Origin: Elymus sibiricus
Taxonomy: Eukaryota; Streptophyta; Magnoliopsida; Poales; Poaceae
DNA length: 64,000 nt
Reading direction: 5' to 3'
Assembly (NCBI GenBank): GCA_039707655.1
Contig: CM077667.1
Location: forward strand, 415,691,409 to 415,755,408
How positions within the stretch are numbered: the first letter of the stretch is position 1; each line of letters opens with the position of its first letter. Positions 1-10,894 of the stretch are shown one piece after another. The notes under the pieces are model-generated. The model did no database searches and had not been told where the DNA came from. It saw only the letters and a program-made list of their open reading frames with translations. The translations under genes were made by a program, and so were the position numbers.

Positions 1-1175
1 GCGCGCCAGCCCCCCCCCCCCCCCCCCCCCCGCCACGCCCTGGTGGGTTGTGCCCACCTCGTTGCCCCATTGACCCTAATTCCGACGCTATAAAATCCTA
101 TTTTTGAAGAAAAAAATCAGAGAGAAAGTTTCATCGTGTTTTACGATACAGAGCCGCCACCACCTCCTGTTCTTCATCGGGAGGTCAGATCTGGAGCCAG
201 TTTTGGGCTCCGGAGAGGGGAATCTTCGGTCTTCGTCATCATCAACCCTTCTCCATCGCCAATTCCATGATGCTCCCCACCGGGAGTGAGTAATCCCTTC
301 GTAGGCTTGCTGGTCGGTGAGGAGTTGGATGAGATCCATCATGTAATCGAGTTAGTTTTGTTAGGGCTTGATCCCTAGTATCCACTATGTTTTGAGATTG
401 ATGTTGCTATGACTTTGCCATGCTTAATGCTTGTCACTAGGGCCCGAGTGCCATGATTTCAGATCTGAACCATTTATGTTATCACCATTATATCTATGTT
501 CTTGATCCGATCTTGCTAGTCATGTGCACCTATTACGTGTTCTGATCCTCAAACCCCGGAGTGACAATAGTCGGGATACTTTCCGGTGATGCCCGTAGTT
601 TGAGGAGTTCATGTATTCACTGTGTGTTAATGCTTTGTTCCGGTTCTCTATTAAAAGGATGCCTTAATATCCCTTAGTTTCCTTATGGACCCCGCTGCCA
701 CGGGAGGATAGGACAAAAGATGGCATGCAAGTTCTTTTCCAATAGCACGTATGACTATTTACGGAATACATGCCTACATTACATTTATGAACTGGAGCTA
801 GTTCTGTGTCGCCCTAGGTTATGACTGTTATATGATGAATATCATCCAACAAGTTCACCGATCCAGTGCCTACGAGTTTTCCACTTATTGTTCTTGCTAA
901 GTTACTATTGCTACTGCTACTATTCCAACTGCTACAAAACTATTGCTATCACTGTTACCGTTACCGTTACTGCTGCTACTGCTATCAAACTATCATACTA
1001 CTGTGCTATTGATTACTCTGCTGCAGATATTTAATCTCCAGGTGTGGTTGAATTGACAACTCAACCGCTAATACTCTCAAATATTCTTTTGCTCCCCTTG
1101 TGTCGAATCTATAAATTTGGGTTGAATACTCTACCCTCGAAAACTGTTGCGATCCCCTATACTTGTGGGTTATCA
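1..1175 (+). repeat. E1 5' LTR (truncated by window edge)
   Basis: Bases 1-1175 align along their length with 14819-15987 and end in the terminal ...TATCA, directly before the primer site. About 250 bp of the 5' part is missing because the window starts inside it. A TATA box (TATAAAA, 89-95) follows the right arm of a GC-rich inverted repeat with a C homopolymer of about 21. A degenerate GYT/ACT trinucleotide stretch lies around 895-1010. Confidence 0.9.
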
Positions 1176-1186
1176 AGACCTTTTTC

Positions 1187-1205
1187 TGGCGCCGTTGCCA
1201 AGGAG
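1187..1205 (+). other. E1 primer binding site (tRNA-Asp type)
   Basis: TGGCGCCGTTGCC starts 11 bases after the LTR end. It is the complement of the 3' end of plant tRNA-Asp (...GGCAACGGCGCCA), the usual primer of many plant Gypsy elements. The following bases (AAGGAG) differ from the usual GGGGA. Confidence 0.8.
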
Positions 1206-1244
1206 CATAGCTATACTTGTTGAGTCACTTGGGATTTATATCAA

Positions 1245-3174
1245 TTGATCACTATGAAGAATCTGAAGGATACAAAGACCAAGATTTTCCCCTCTAAGAC
1301 GAGGGGAGGTAAGGAACTGCCATCTAGCTGTGTACTTGATTCACCTTCTGTTATGAGTAAGTTTGCAACACCACCACATGCTAGTGATCCTGATATGTCG
1401 CAAGTTATTGATGATGCTACTTCTGCTATGAATGATGCTTGTGATGATGCTAGTACCATGCTTGATGATAATGTGCCACTAGGAGAATTTCTTGATGAAC
1501 AAATTGCTAGAGCTAAAGAGAATGAAATTACTGAAACTGATGAAATTGCTGAACCTGATGAAGCCTATGAAACTGATGACTATGAAACACCTATTAGTCC
1601 TAGCTCTCCTAGATTTGAAATGCCTAAGATACCTGAAGGTTATGTCATGGATGAGGAGGTAACTAGAGAAATTCTTTCTTGCAAAGATAGAAACGATCTT
1701 AAGAAATTACTACGCAAGTATAAGGAAAAGACTTTGAATGCTAGAATGAAGTGTGATCCTAAGTTTGCTACTTCACCTATCTTTGTTACCGATAAGGATT
1801 ATGAATTCTCTGTCGACCTAGAGTTAATTACTTTGGTTGAATCTGATCCTTTCCATGGCTATGAAACTGAAACTGTAGTGGCACACCTTACTAAGCTGAA
1901 TGATATAGCCACCCTCTTTGCTCATGATGAGAAGATTCGCTACTACTATATTCTTAAGTTATTTCCGTTCTCATTAAAGGGTGATGCTAAGACATGGTAC
2001 AATACTCTTACTCCTGGTTGTGTGCGTAGTCCCCAGGATATGATTTACTACTTCTCTGAAAAATATTTTCCTGCTCATAAGAAACAAGCTGCCTTACAGG
2101 AAATATTTAACTTTGTGCAAATTGAATAAGAGAGTCTCCCACAAACTTGGGGGAGGCTTCTCCAATTGCTTAATGCTTTGCCTGATCATCCTCTCAAGAA
2201 AAATGAAATACTTGATATTTTCTATAATGGACTAACTGATGCTTCTAGGGACTTCTTAGATAGCTGTGCTGGTTGTGTTTTCAGGGAACGAACTGTTGAA
2301 CAAGCTGAAGAATTATTGAATAACATATTGAAGAATTATGATGATTGGACTCTTCCTGAACCTTCGCCTAAACCCACTCCGAAGAAGAGGGGTATCTTAT
2401 TCTCAGTCCTGAAGATATGTAAGAGGCAAAGAAATCTATGAAAGAAAATGGTATTAAAGCTGAGGATGTTAAGAATTTACCACCTATTGAAGAAATACAT
2501 GGCCTTGACACACCACCACCTCCACAGGTGGTAAAGGTAAATTCTTTATTAAAGTTTGATGAAGGTGATATCCCTTACAATAAACATCCTAGTCAGTGCT
2601 TATATGAGTTTGACAACTATATTATGAAGCAAGATCATTTCAATGCACGGGTCCTAAAACAATTGAAATACAACTCTGATATGATTGCCCGCTTGAGTGA
2701 CTTGCTATTTAGAATCAGTAATGATGTTAGAGGTGTAGGAAAGCATGCCTCTATGGTTCAAACTCAGTTAGAACAAGTTGCTAAGTCTCAAAAAGAATTG
2801 CTTGATGAAATGAATAATAATATGAATGATTTTGCTGTTAGAGTAGTAACTAGAGGAGGTAGAATGACCCAAGAACCTCTTTATCCTGAAGGTCACCCTA
2901 AAAGAATTGAACAAGACTCTCAGAGAATTAATACTGATGCACCTAGTCCTTCTAAAAAGAAAACGAAAAAGAAAAATGATAGGACTTTGCACACCTCTAG
3001 TGAACCTGAGATACAAAAACCTCCTGATAATAATGTCTCTTTTTCCGATGCTGAAACTCAGTCTGGTAATGAACATTCACCTAGTGATAATGAAAATGAC
3101 AATGATGATGTTCATGAGGATACTCAACCTAACAATGATAAAGAACCAGATAATGATGTTGAAATAGAGCCTGC
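1245..3174 (+). pseudogene. gag: E1 gag, N-terminal and central part, broken
   Basis: This is the capsid-type Gag polyprotein that would package element RNA in the cytoplasm. The reading frame from 1245 has an acidic N-terminus and a Retrotrans_gag-type core around codons 170-290 (motif KLFPFSLKGDAKTWYNTL). Breaks visible: an in-frame TAA at 2127-2129, a one-base shift near 2400, and a second TAA at 2420-2422. The frame then runs open through a lysine- and acid-rich tail until E2 interrupts it at 3175. The same frame resumes at 9828 after E2, showing that gag was continuous before the insertion. Homology is judged by motif and family resemblance. Confidence 0.8.
3170..3174 (+). other. Target site duplication of E2, left copy (CCTGC)
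   Basis: CCTGC precedes the E2 5' LTR and is repeated exactly at 9823-9827 after the 3' LTR. This fixes both ends of E2. Confidence 0.95.
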
Positions 3175-4041
3175 TGTCAGCGTTCTGGGAATGGGGGTAC
3201 CCAGACCTGCCAGCCTGCGGCCCAGGGCGTGGCCCACTTCGACAGCCAAGCACGGCCCAGAGCGGACTCACTCAAGACAAGGCCCTCGCGAGAGCCCCGC
3301 GCTCGCGAGGGGGACGGCGCCAAGACCCTCAGAGGGAAGAGGCCTCCCCGGGTCGCCTCCCGAGGGGCGGAGATCTCTATGCAATACTCGGCCTCAGGAG
3401 GTCGAGGATGACGCAAGCCGGGCCAAGCGGGCACCAGCGCGCATAGCAGAGACAGTTTCCTCTTTGGTGCAAAGGAGGCAAGGGCGTACGCAGGTTCCCA
3501 AAGCACCCCCCAAAGGTTTCCATTCTGGCGCAACGAGACCAAGACCACGAGCCCAGCAGGACGGACGTCATCGCCGAGCCCACCTCTGCATCACCACCGG
3601 CTACTTTGCAGGCGAAGACCACCTTTCGTCAGGATAAGATGTACTCCTTGTCCCCCTTCGAATTTGGCCGTTGTGGGATCCCTTCCCGCAATAGCGATAA
3701 GGGAAGAGGACCCGGGTCGCTATAAATAGAGGCTAGGCTGCTCCGTAGAGGGGGAGACAAAAACACCACCCGAGCACCCTCGCGAGGCTACTCACCACTG
3801 TACTAGTTCATCCAAAAACCTCCTCGTGAGGCAATCCACCAAAAGGCAGGAGTAGGGTTTTACGCTTTGCAGCGGCCCGAACCTGGGTAAATCCTTGCGT
3901 GCTGATCTTCTTCCCCGCGATTGAGTCAGTTCGTCGAGCTAGGTCGTCGAGCTGTGAGCTTGAGGTCGAAGCTGGTGGGGATCTTCGCACACGCCCCTGT
4001 GTTCGAACCTCTTTGGGTTTTGCGGAGCCCGAAATCCGACA
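3175..4041 (+). repeat. E2 5' LTR
   Basis: 867 bp, TGTCAG...CCGACA. TATA box TATAAATA at 3721-3728. It is followed at once by a primer-site-like sequence (TTTGGCGCGCCAGGTAGGGG, 4042-4061) whose tRNA I do not identify. Confidence 0.95.
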
Positions 4042-4111
4042 TTTGGCGCGCCAGGTAGGGGGTGTGTCGGAATCCTCCCGCAAGCTTCACCTCGCCTCCG
4101 CTCGACGTCTC

Positions 4112-4351
4112 CATGGCCAAGGGACACAGAGCCCGCGCTGAACGACGGGCTGCTCGTGTCGCTCGGGCGACGCCTGCAGCCCATGGCATCCCGCGTCGCC
4201 TTGCCTCCCGTTGGCGGACGCCATCGCCTGCCCGGCCTTCGTCAGACGCCCAGGGCTGCCGCCCTCGTCAATCGTGCAGCACGATCTCGTCGCCCCGACT
4301 CTCCCCGGCGTCCGCGTCACGGCACCACCCTCCCGAGTCCGCCACAACCTG
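4112..4351 (+). CDS. E2 short sense ORF after the primer site (unknown, doubtful)
   Basis: A 79-codon reading frame starts at the first ATG after the primer site, in the position where gag normally begins. It is rich in arginine, alanine and proline and has no recognisable domain. In this GC-rich DNA several frames are open by chance, so it may be a decayed gag start or non-coding. Confidence 0.25.
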
Positions 4352-4540
4352 ACGCGTGGGCGAGTCACGCTCCTCGTGGCCCATGAACTGCAGCGCTTCC
4401 GCGCCGCTCGCGGTAGCTACGACGACTGGGTACGTCACGCGGCCAGGCGCGCCGCCACAGCCGGCGAGGTCTAGACGCTTCCCTACGAGACGGGCCTGGG
4501 GTCTCGCATCCATAGGGCCACTCAACCGACCGGCACGGCG

Positions 4541-5818
4541 TTGAGGGCACGCAGATGCCCTTGGGAAGTGCGCTATGACCTGCATCCGCTGGAGGTGAGG
4601 CCCAGGGCGTCGGGCGCACAGGAGGTAACCCCCGGCGCGTACGAAGACCAGTGGGAGATGCTGGCCGCGCAGGGTGGCCGCCGCCTCGCGCCTCGCAGCG
4701 CGCCCGCCACATCTGGAATGGACGTCCGACGACTCGTCTACACCCGTGCCCGGGGGCTCGAGCAACTCCACCACGACCATGTTGACAAGCGTCCGGGCCG
4801 CGAAGGGAGTAGCGCCGGCCACCACGACAATAGGAGGAGCATACACGACCTTGCGAGCGGCTTTCGTCGGGGCTGGTATGCGCAGCCTCGCGAGGACGGC
4901 TGGCGGGGTCGGTCTCGCGAGGGTGTCTCGCACTGGCAGCATCGTGAGGCACGCCCGCTAGAGGGGAACTACCCTGAGCAGGCGCCTGGGTCCGCGGACC
5001 GGGGGTCACCTGCCTTGAGACGGAGGGTGGAACACACGCCCATGTCCCCAGGCCAGGTGCCCCCAGCCTGGAGACGGAGGGTGGAACACACGCCCATGTC
5101 CCCAGGCCGGGCGCCCCCAGCCTGGAGACGGAGGGTGGAACACACGCCCATGTCCCCAGGACAGGCGTTCCCAGTCTGGAGACGGAGCGTGGAGCACACG
5201 CCCATGTCTCCAGGACGGGCGTCGCCTACCCAGAGACGGAGGGTGGAACATACGCCCATGTCTCCGGGCGAGGCCTCGCCCGACCAGCGGCAGAGCACCA
5301 CGTACTCACCCATGTCTCCGGGTCCGGCTCGGTCCGCCTGGAGATGGGGGATTGAGTACCAGTGTGAGGCCCCCGGGCATCCCAGCGAGGCGCGCTGGGG
5401 CACCGCCTTGGGCGACAGCCTCGCGCGTGACGGAAGGACCCCGCGCCTTGTCTCACGCCCCCTGCGGGTGCCAGCATTCCCACGGAGTAGGGAGAATGTC
5501 CCGGACGCCCTCTCCAAGCCGGGCCTGGGGGCTTCCCCTGAGGGGGCGCCGGTCCAGGTTGGTGCAAGTGAGGGGGCGTCCCGGGATACGCGGGGGAGCG
5601 GCGCAGCCGCCTCCCGCGCGAGCAAGCATTACGCAGCCGAGCCCTCTGGGCCGCAGGAGCAGCCGCCTAGGGGGGGGATTGGCAGGATACAAGCAGCGTG
5701 GGCCACGCGCTGCAACGGGGGCACCGGCGTGGCCCTCGGGAGGCAGGGCCTCGCGAGGTCCTCAGGTCGTGGTCTGGCCGGTGCCCCGACGCCTCATGAG
5801 GCGGCTTCACCGACATAA
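4541..5818 (+). CDS. E2 sense ORF with 18-residue proline-rich repeats, function unknown
   Basis: A 425-codon frame contains six to seven 18-residue repeats around codons 160-285, with consensus near RRRVEHTPMSPGQAPPAW. The repeat unit is 54 bp, so length changes keep the frame open. No known domain is recognised, and there is no zinc knuckle or protease motif. It lies in the gag position of the element and may be a diverged or captured gag-like protein. The minus strand is also partly open here, so coding status is uncertain. The start codon is simply the first in-frame ATG. Confidence 0.4.
   Translation: MRARRCPWEVRYDLHPLEVRPRASGAQEVTPGAYEDQWEMLAAQGGRRLAPRSAPATSGMDVRRLVYTRARGLEQLHHDHVDKRPGREGSSAGHHDNRRSIHDLASGFRRGWYAQPREDGWRGRSREGVSHWQHREARPLEGNYPEQAPGSADRGSPALRRRVEHTPMSPGQVPPAWRRRVEHTPMSPGRAPPAWRRRVEHTPMSPGQAFPVWRRSVEHTPMSPGRASPTQRRRVEHTPMSPGEASPDQRQSTTYSPMSPGPARSAWRWGIEYQCEAPGHPSEARWGTALGDSLARDGRTPRLVSRPLRVPAFPRSRENVPDALSKPGLGASPEGAPVQVGASEGASRDTRGSGAAASRASKHYAAEPSGPQEQPPRGGIGRIQAAWATRCNGGTGVALGRQGLARSSGRGLAGAPTPHEAASPT
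5017..5394 (+). repeat. 54-bp tandem repeat array
   Basis: Units begin at 5017, 5071, 5125, 5179, 5233 and, degenerate, at 5287 and 5341. Each starts near GAGACGGAGGGTGGAACAC. The period is exactly 54 bp; the first four or five units are closely alike and the last two diverged. Confidence 0.9.
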
Positions 5819-7612
5819 CACCCCTATGGCTGCGCTGGGTGCACTGTGCTCATGTTTGGGCCACGGGAGCGCAATCCCGCGGCTACGCGGGGAACGGTGC
5901 ACTCAGGTTTGGGCTGTAGGGGCGCGCAACCGCGCAAAAATGCGCGGGATAGCTCTTAGCTGAGTTGGGAGCACCTAGGCCGTGCGCCTGGGGGCTTGCC
6001 CAGCTATCTTCGGCCGTGACACTCTCACTTAATAATCAGTGGGTTGTATACGCCCGGAGCCCCCCGAGGACGCGGAGGGGTTCCATCCCACGCCCAAGTG
6101 GAAGCCCCATGCTCCGCGCTGGCGGACAACACTGTCCTCCAATGACTATGCCCACGCAACGTGGATGCCCTATGCTCCGCGCTGGGGGAAGACGAAGACG
6201 AAGACTAGCCTAGATGTCGGACGCGGCTGTTGCTTGTTCCTTTTTGTGTTTGAATTGCCACTTTTTGGAATGGAACTCGAAAGTTTCGTAACTCTATTTG
6301 AAAAAGGGATGGGAATTTTCACTCTTTGCGATTCCTTTTTCTGGTCTTGAAGTCTCGTTTTCTGAATCGACACCTGTTGGTCTCCCCCTCACGCACCCCG
6401 TGAGCGGGGGCGGCACGGGCACGGTGTGCACACCTTGCCAAGGCCCTGGCACCTTGGTCCTCGCGTGGCGCCTCTGGGCAAGCCGGCAAGGGCCTGTTGC
6501 CTCGGAAGCATCCATCTTTTAGCGGTCGACCCTCGCTCGGGGGCTTCGGCTATGGCCCGGCGCGGCAACATGGAGCATCGGGAGGCTCAAGCACCTCCCG
6601 GGGCAGGAACCGGCAAAAAGGTATGGGAGCCGCTCGAGCGTCAAGGGGGACTCCTGAGTAACGCGCCTCAGGAGCCTCACTGGTCACGTAGCCCCTCGCC
6701 CCTTGGTCTCGTCCTGGTGATCCGGACGCCCCAACGGCGGTCGAGGTATGCGCGAGATTGGGCCCCGCCGACGTAGAGCGCCGCTTGAGCGTCAAGGGGG
6801 ACTCCTGAGCAACGCGCCTCAGGAGCCTCATTGATCGCGTAGCTCCTCGCCCCTTGGTCTCATCCTGGTGATCCGGACGCCCCAACGGCGGCCGAGGTAT
6901 GTGCGGGATTGGGCCCCGCCGACGTAGAGTGCCGAAAAGGCTCCCAAACCATTCCGCTCGCAAGGAAGAAGCCCTCCCTGGCGGGATCCTCGAGCTCCCT
7001 AGACGCCCCAGCTGCACCTCACAACGCACGAGCTCGCCACGGCCTGCCAAGCTAAGTACCCCGACCGTAAGGAGCAGAAACTTTTTGATCCGATGATAGC
7101 CCGAGTACTGGGTATGGGACAGGAACGCTAATGTGAGAATGCAGGCGCTACGGTTTACTACGTGCCCCCATCAGGCCTCTTGTTGCTCCAGGTACAGGGA
7201 AGGGCAGCGCGAAAGAAGGAATCCGGCGTCTCTCGGCGCCGTCGCTAAAACCCCGGTCTTGGGACGGGACACTCCACCTAAGGACGGCCCGCCTCGTGAG
7301 GCCCCGACGGGCCGTCATCGCTGGGCGTAGTGCGACACCTCATCGGACCTCACGAAGAGCGCCGGGCGCGGAGCAGCGGCACAGCGGTACGGGCGAAGGT
7401 GCGAGGGGGTGCGCAGTGCCGCACTAACGATGACACAAAACTCCACGGAAGAGACGAGGGCGCGTCACACAAAACAAGCAACCGACGGTTTAAAAGAAGG
7501 AGGAAGACGAAGGTAAAACACAAAAGTTTAACGCCCTCAGGGGACAAGTGCTTCTTGATGTAACAGGAACCAGACGAAGAAAATAGGGGAAGCCTAGGTG
7601 GAGGAGCCGCTG
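5819..7612. other. E2 internal non-coding stretch
   Basis: No supported gene is seen between the sense ORF and the end of the antisense gene. The stretch is GC-rich with short chance ORFs and contains the 151-bp tandem duplication listed separately. Confidence 0.6.
6629..6930 (+). repeat. 151-bp tandem duplication
   Basis: The segment starting GCCGCTCGAGCGTCAAGGGG at 6629 is repeated from 6780 with only scattered substitutions. The period is 151 bp. It is not a multiple of three, which argues against coding. Confidence 0.85.
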
Positions 7613-8459
7613 TCACCATCCAGACCCCCCGCCCGCCTCGGCGCCGGAGTCGTCGCCCTCGTCGGAGGAAGGCTCCTGGACAAACCGTTCCACCAGAGAC
7701 TCCACGTGCGGGCGCACCTCATCCCTGAGGGGGCTTTGGAGCTCCTCAGGCACCGGCTCCATAACGCGGGGGAGATCAAGCTCCGGGGCGTGGCGGCACA
7801 GGTTGGAGAAGACGCGCGTCAGCGCAATGTCCAGGAGGTCGCGCGCGCTGGACATGTTGTCCTCGTCCACCCGAGAGACGCCGGTCTCCAGCGCCTCCAC
7901 CGCCTTGCCGAAGAAGTTGAGGTAGCCTCCGTCGCCGTACGCGCACGGTAGTGCGGGGGTTTCCCCGACGAACCGGCCCACCGCACCAACTGCAAGGTGG
8001 GCAATGTCCAGGTACTGCTTGGCGCGCTGCGCCTCCAGCATCTTCGCATGCGCCGCCTCATCCTGGGCGGCCCGCACGGCATCAGCTGCCCCCTTGATCT
8101 GGGCCTGGAGGGACGCCAGCTCCGCCTGGGCCTCCTCCTCGCCCCTGAGCGCGGCCTGGAGGGCGGCCTCGGCGTCCGCCAGCTGGGCCCTCAACGCGCC
8201 CGCTTCCTCCTGGAGCTCGTCGAGCCTGCGCCTCTTGGGCGCAGGCGCCCTGGGAGGAGGAAACAATCAGGTCCGGCATCTCAGGCATGGTTGCAAGAGA
8301 AGGGGGTGGGTGACGGAACACTTACTCGTCGATGATGGCCCAGCGCCGGCGAGCTTGGGCCGGCCTCGAAGGCCCCCCGCCGCTGCCTCCAGAGGCCAGC
8401 GGTGGAGCCGAAGACCCCGTGCGCTTCCCCGCACCTGCTGCACTCCCTCCAGACACCAT
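7613..8459 (-). CDS. E2 antisense gene, two exons, coiled-coil protein of about 256 residues
   Basis: The minus-strand gene starts at ATG 8459-8457. Exon 1 runs 8459-8326, a 76-bp intron runs 8325-8250, and exon 2 runs 8249-7613. The intron has donor GTAAGT (8325-8320), a CTGAT-like branch site and a pyrimidine-rich acceptor ending CAG, and joining the exons keeps frame (134 + 637 nt = 257 codons with stop). The product has an Ala/Gly/Ser-rich start, a basic KRRRLDEL segment, an Ala/Glu/Gln-rich coiled coil at about residues 50-120, and an acidic Gly-rich tail. Such antisense proteins beside the 3' LTR are known from Tat-lineage elements. It resembles the C-terminal half of PF04195-type proteins, which is inference. 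An unbroken frame and clean splice sites suggest recent function. Confidence 0.7.
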
Positions 8460-8559
8460 GGATGATAAGGGAAGAGAGGAGGATGAGAAATATATCTTTG
8501 GAAGGATGGGAAGCGAGAAGGCGCAACAGGATGGCATGACCCCCCCCGGGCGGGGCGGG

Positions 8560-8565
8560 TTTATA
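8560..8565 (-). promoter_or_regulatory. TATA box of the E2 antisense gene
   Basis: The minus strand reads CCTATAAACCC here, about 100 bp upstream of the antisense ATG at 8459. That spacing is plausible for a roughly 70-nt 5' leader. Confidence 0.6.
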
Positions 8566-8955
8566 GGCGCAACCGCTGCCCATGGGGCGTCGTGGATAGT
8601 GGAGGCGCCGTACGCTCCTCGGGCGCCACCCGCCAGGCTCGGTTGGCGTGCAACCCTGCTTCACGTCGCTTCATCTGCCCTCGTCGGGTCACATCCGCGT
8701 GGACTGAGGAGGGGGAAGACACAAGGAGACAGCCGCATTCAAGGAAGGGCAATGATGGCCGGTGCGGCGCGCAGGCATCGCGTCAGCCTGACTCGGGGCG
8801 GTTCCCGACGTCTTCGGGGAGCGGAGGCGTCCTCATCTCGTTGTGCGCCACGCGTCAGGTTGGGCCCGCAGGCGATTGGGGCCCGCGGCGCTCAGGCCGG
8901 CTACTTCGGCTTCGCCCCGAAGCCAACCCAAGCACGCCTTGGGCCCGGGGGCTGC

Positions 8956-9822
8956 TGTCGGCATTCTGGGAACGGGGGTACCCAGACCTGCCAGCCTGCG
9001 GCCCAGGGCGTGGCCCACTTTGATAGCCAAGCACGGCCCAACGCGGCCTCACTCAAGACAAGGCCCTCGTGAGAGCCCCGCGCTCGCGAGGGGGACGGCG
9101 CCAAGACCCTCAGAGGGAAGAGGCCTCCCCGGGTCGCCTCCCGAGGGGTGGAGATCTCTATGCAATACTCGGCCTCAGGAGGTCGAGGATGACGCAAGCC
9201 GGGCCAGGCGGGCACCAGCGCGCACAGCAGAGACAGTTTCCTCTTTGGTGCAAAGGAGGCAAGGGCATACGCAGGTTCCCAAAGCACTCCCCAAAGGTTT
9301 CCATTCCGGCGCAACGAGACCAAGACCACGAGCCCAGCAGGACGTACGTCATCGCTAAGCCCACCTCTGCATCACCACCGGCTACTTTGCAGGCGAAGAC
9401 CACCTTTCGTCGGGATAAGATGTACTCCTTGTCCCCCTTCGAATTTGGCCGTTGTGGGATCCCTTCCCGCCATAGCGATAAGGGAAGAGGACCCGGGTCG
9501 CTATAAATAGAGGCTAGGCTGCTCCGTAGAGGGGGAGACAAAAACACCACCCGAGCACCCTTGCGAGGCTACTCACCACTGTACTAGTTCATCCAAAAAC
9601 CTCCTCGTGAGGCAATCCACCAAAAGGCAGGAGTAGGGTTTTACGCTTTGTAGCGGCCCGAACCTGGGTAAATCCTCGCGTGCTGATCTTCTTCCCCGCG
9701 ATTGAGTGAGTTCGTCAAGCTAGGTCGTCGAGCTGTGAGCTTGAGGTCGAAGCTGGTGGGGATCTTCACACATGCCCCTGTGTTCGAACCTCTTTGGGTT
9801 TTGTGGAGCCCGAAATCCGACA
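8956..9822 (+). repeat. E2 3' LTR
   Basis: 867 bp, TGTCGG...CCGACA, same length as the 5' copy. It is preceded by a short purine/G-rich tract (GGGCCCGGGGGCTGC) that could serve as polypurine tract. TATA box near 9502. Confidence 0.95.
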
Positions 9823-9827
9823 CCTGC
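9823..9827 (+). other. Target site duplication of E2, right copy (CCTGC)
   Basis: Identical to 3170-3174. The E1 gag frame resumes directly after it. Confidence 0.95.
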
Positions 9828-10699
9828 TGCTGATCTTTATAACCCACAACCTAAAAATAAACGTTATGATAAAAGAGACTTTGTAGCTAGAAAACATGGT
9901 AAAGAAAGATAACCATGGGTTCAAAAACCCATGCCCTTTCCACCTAAACCATCTAAGAAAAAGGATGATGAAGAATTTGAACGCTTTGCTGAAATGATTA
10001 GGCCAGTCTTTTTGCGTACCCGCTTAACTGATATCCTGAAGATGGCCCCTTATGCAAAGTACATGAAAGACATCATCACTAATAAAAAGAAAGATACCCG
10101 AAGCTGAAATATTCACCATGCTTGCTAATTATTCTTTTAAGGATGGAGTGCCTAAAAAACTTGGAGATCCGGGAATACCAACTATACATTGCTCCATTAA
10201 AAGAAACTATGTCAAAACTGCTTTGTGTGACTTGGGAGCCGGTGTTAGTGTTATGCCTTTCTCCTTATATAAGAGACTTGATTTGAATAAACTCACACCT
10301 ACTGAAATATCATTGCAAATGGTTGACAAGTCAACTGCCACACCTATCGGTATTTGTGAGGATGTGCCCATTGTTGTTGCAAATGTTACTATCTTAACGG
10401 ACTTTGTTATTCTCGAGATGCCCGAGGACGACAACATGTCGATTATCCTTGGTAGACCCTTTTTGAATACTGCAGGGGCTGTTATTGATTGCAATAAAAG
10501 CAAAGTCACTTTTCATATCAATGGTAATGAGCATACGGTGCACTTTCCGAAGAAACAATTTCAAGTGAATGGTATAAATGTTATTGAAGAATCTCCGACC
10601 ATCACTATTGGAAGTTTTCAATTACCTCTACCTACTGCCAAAAAGAAATATGATATACTTATTGTTGGGGACATACACATCCCCATTGAGGTAACTTAG
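9828..10699 (+). pseudogene. E1 gag C-terminus fused to retropepsin-type aspartic protease, broken
   Basis: The gag frame continues after E2, with an in-frame TAA at 9910-9912 and a one-base shift near 10094, after which the frame is open from 10118 to the TAG at 10697-10699. The open part carries a retropepsin-like domain: the active-site loop reads DLGAGVSVMP (family D-T/L-G-A) and the second hallmark is IILGRPFL. It would cleave the Gag precursor. The frame ends with the protease, and nothing resembling RT follows. Gag and protease form one frame, as is usual in Athila-like elements. Confidence 0.8.
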
Positions 10700-10894
10700 T
10701 GTTTTACGAAAGTTCTTCAGTTTCATGCTAATCGGAAGTGGTTGTTAATAAGACTTGATCAACCTTATTAATGGATCATTTTTGAGAGGTATGAAGTTGA
10801 TGAATCTAGTAAGCACAACTCTCTGCCCCCACATTTTATTTTCTGTTTTAGTAAGTCAAATAAAATAAATTGCCATGTTTATCCTGTTTTCTGT

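Larger units (their letters stand above)
3175..9822 (+). mobile_element. E2: complete non-autonomous Gypsy-like LTR element with antisense gene
   Basis: Two 867-bp LTRs (3175-4041, 8956-9822) flank 4.9 kb of GC-rich internal DNA, and the whole is bounded by the 5-bp duplication CCTGC. No gag-pol domain is recognisable in any frame. The internal region instead has a sense ORF with 54-bp coding repeats, a 151-bp tandem duplication and, on the minus strand, a spliced gene starting about 400 bp from the 3' LTR. Antisense genes beside the 3' LTR are known in the Tat lineage of Gypsy (for example maize Grande), so a Tat-related non-autonomous derivative is my inference. By eye I count about 28 differences between the two LTRs (about 3 percent), implying fairly recent insertion. 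Confidence 0.9.

Noticed and set aside
4268..5625. Long minus-strand ORFs opposite the repeat ORF of E2
   Set aside because: They mirror the 54-bp repeats and GC-rich DNA; there is no start context or splice signals. The plus frame is only slightly better supported.
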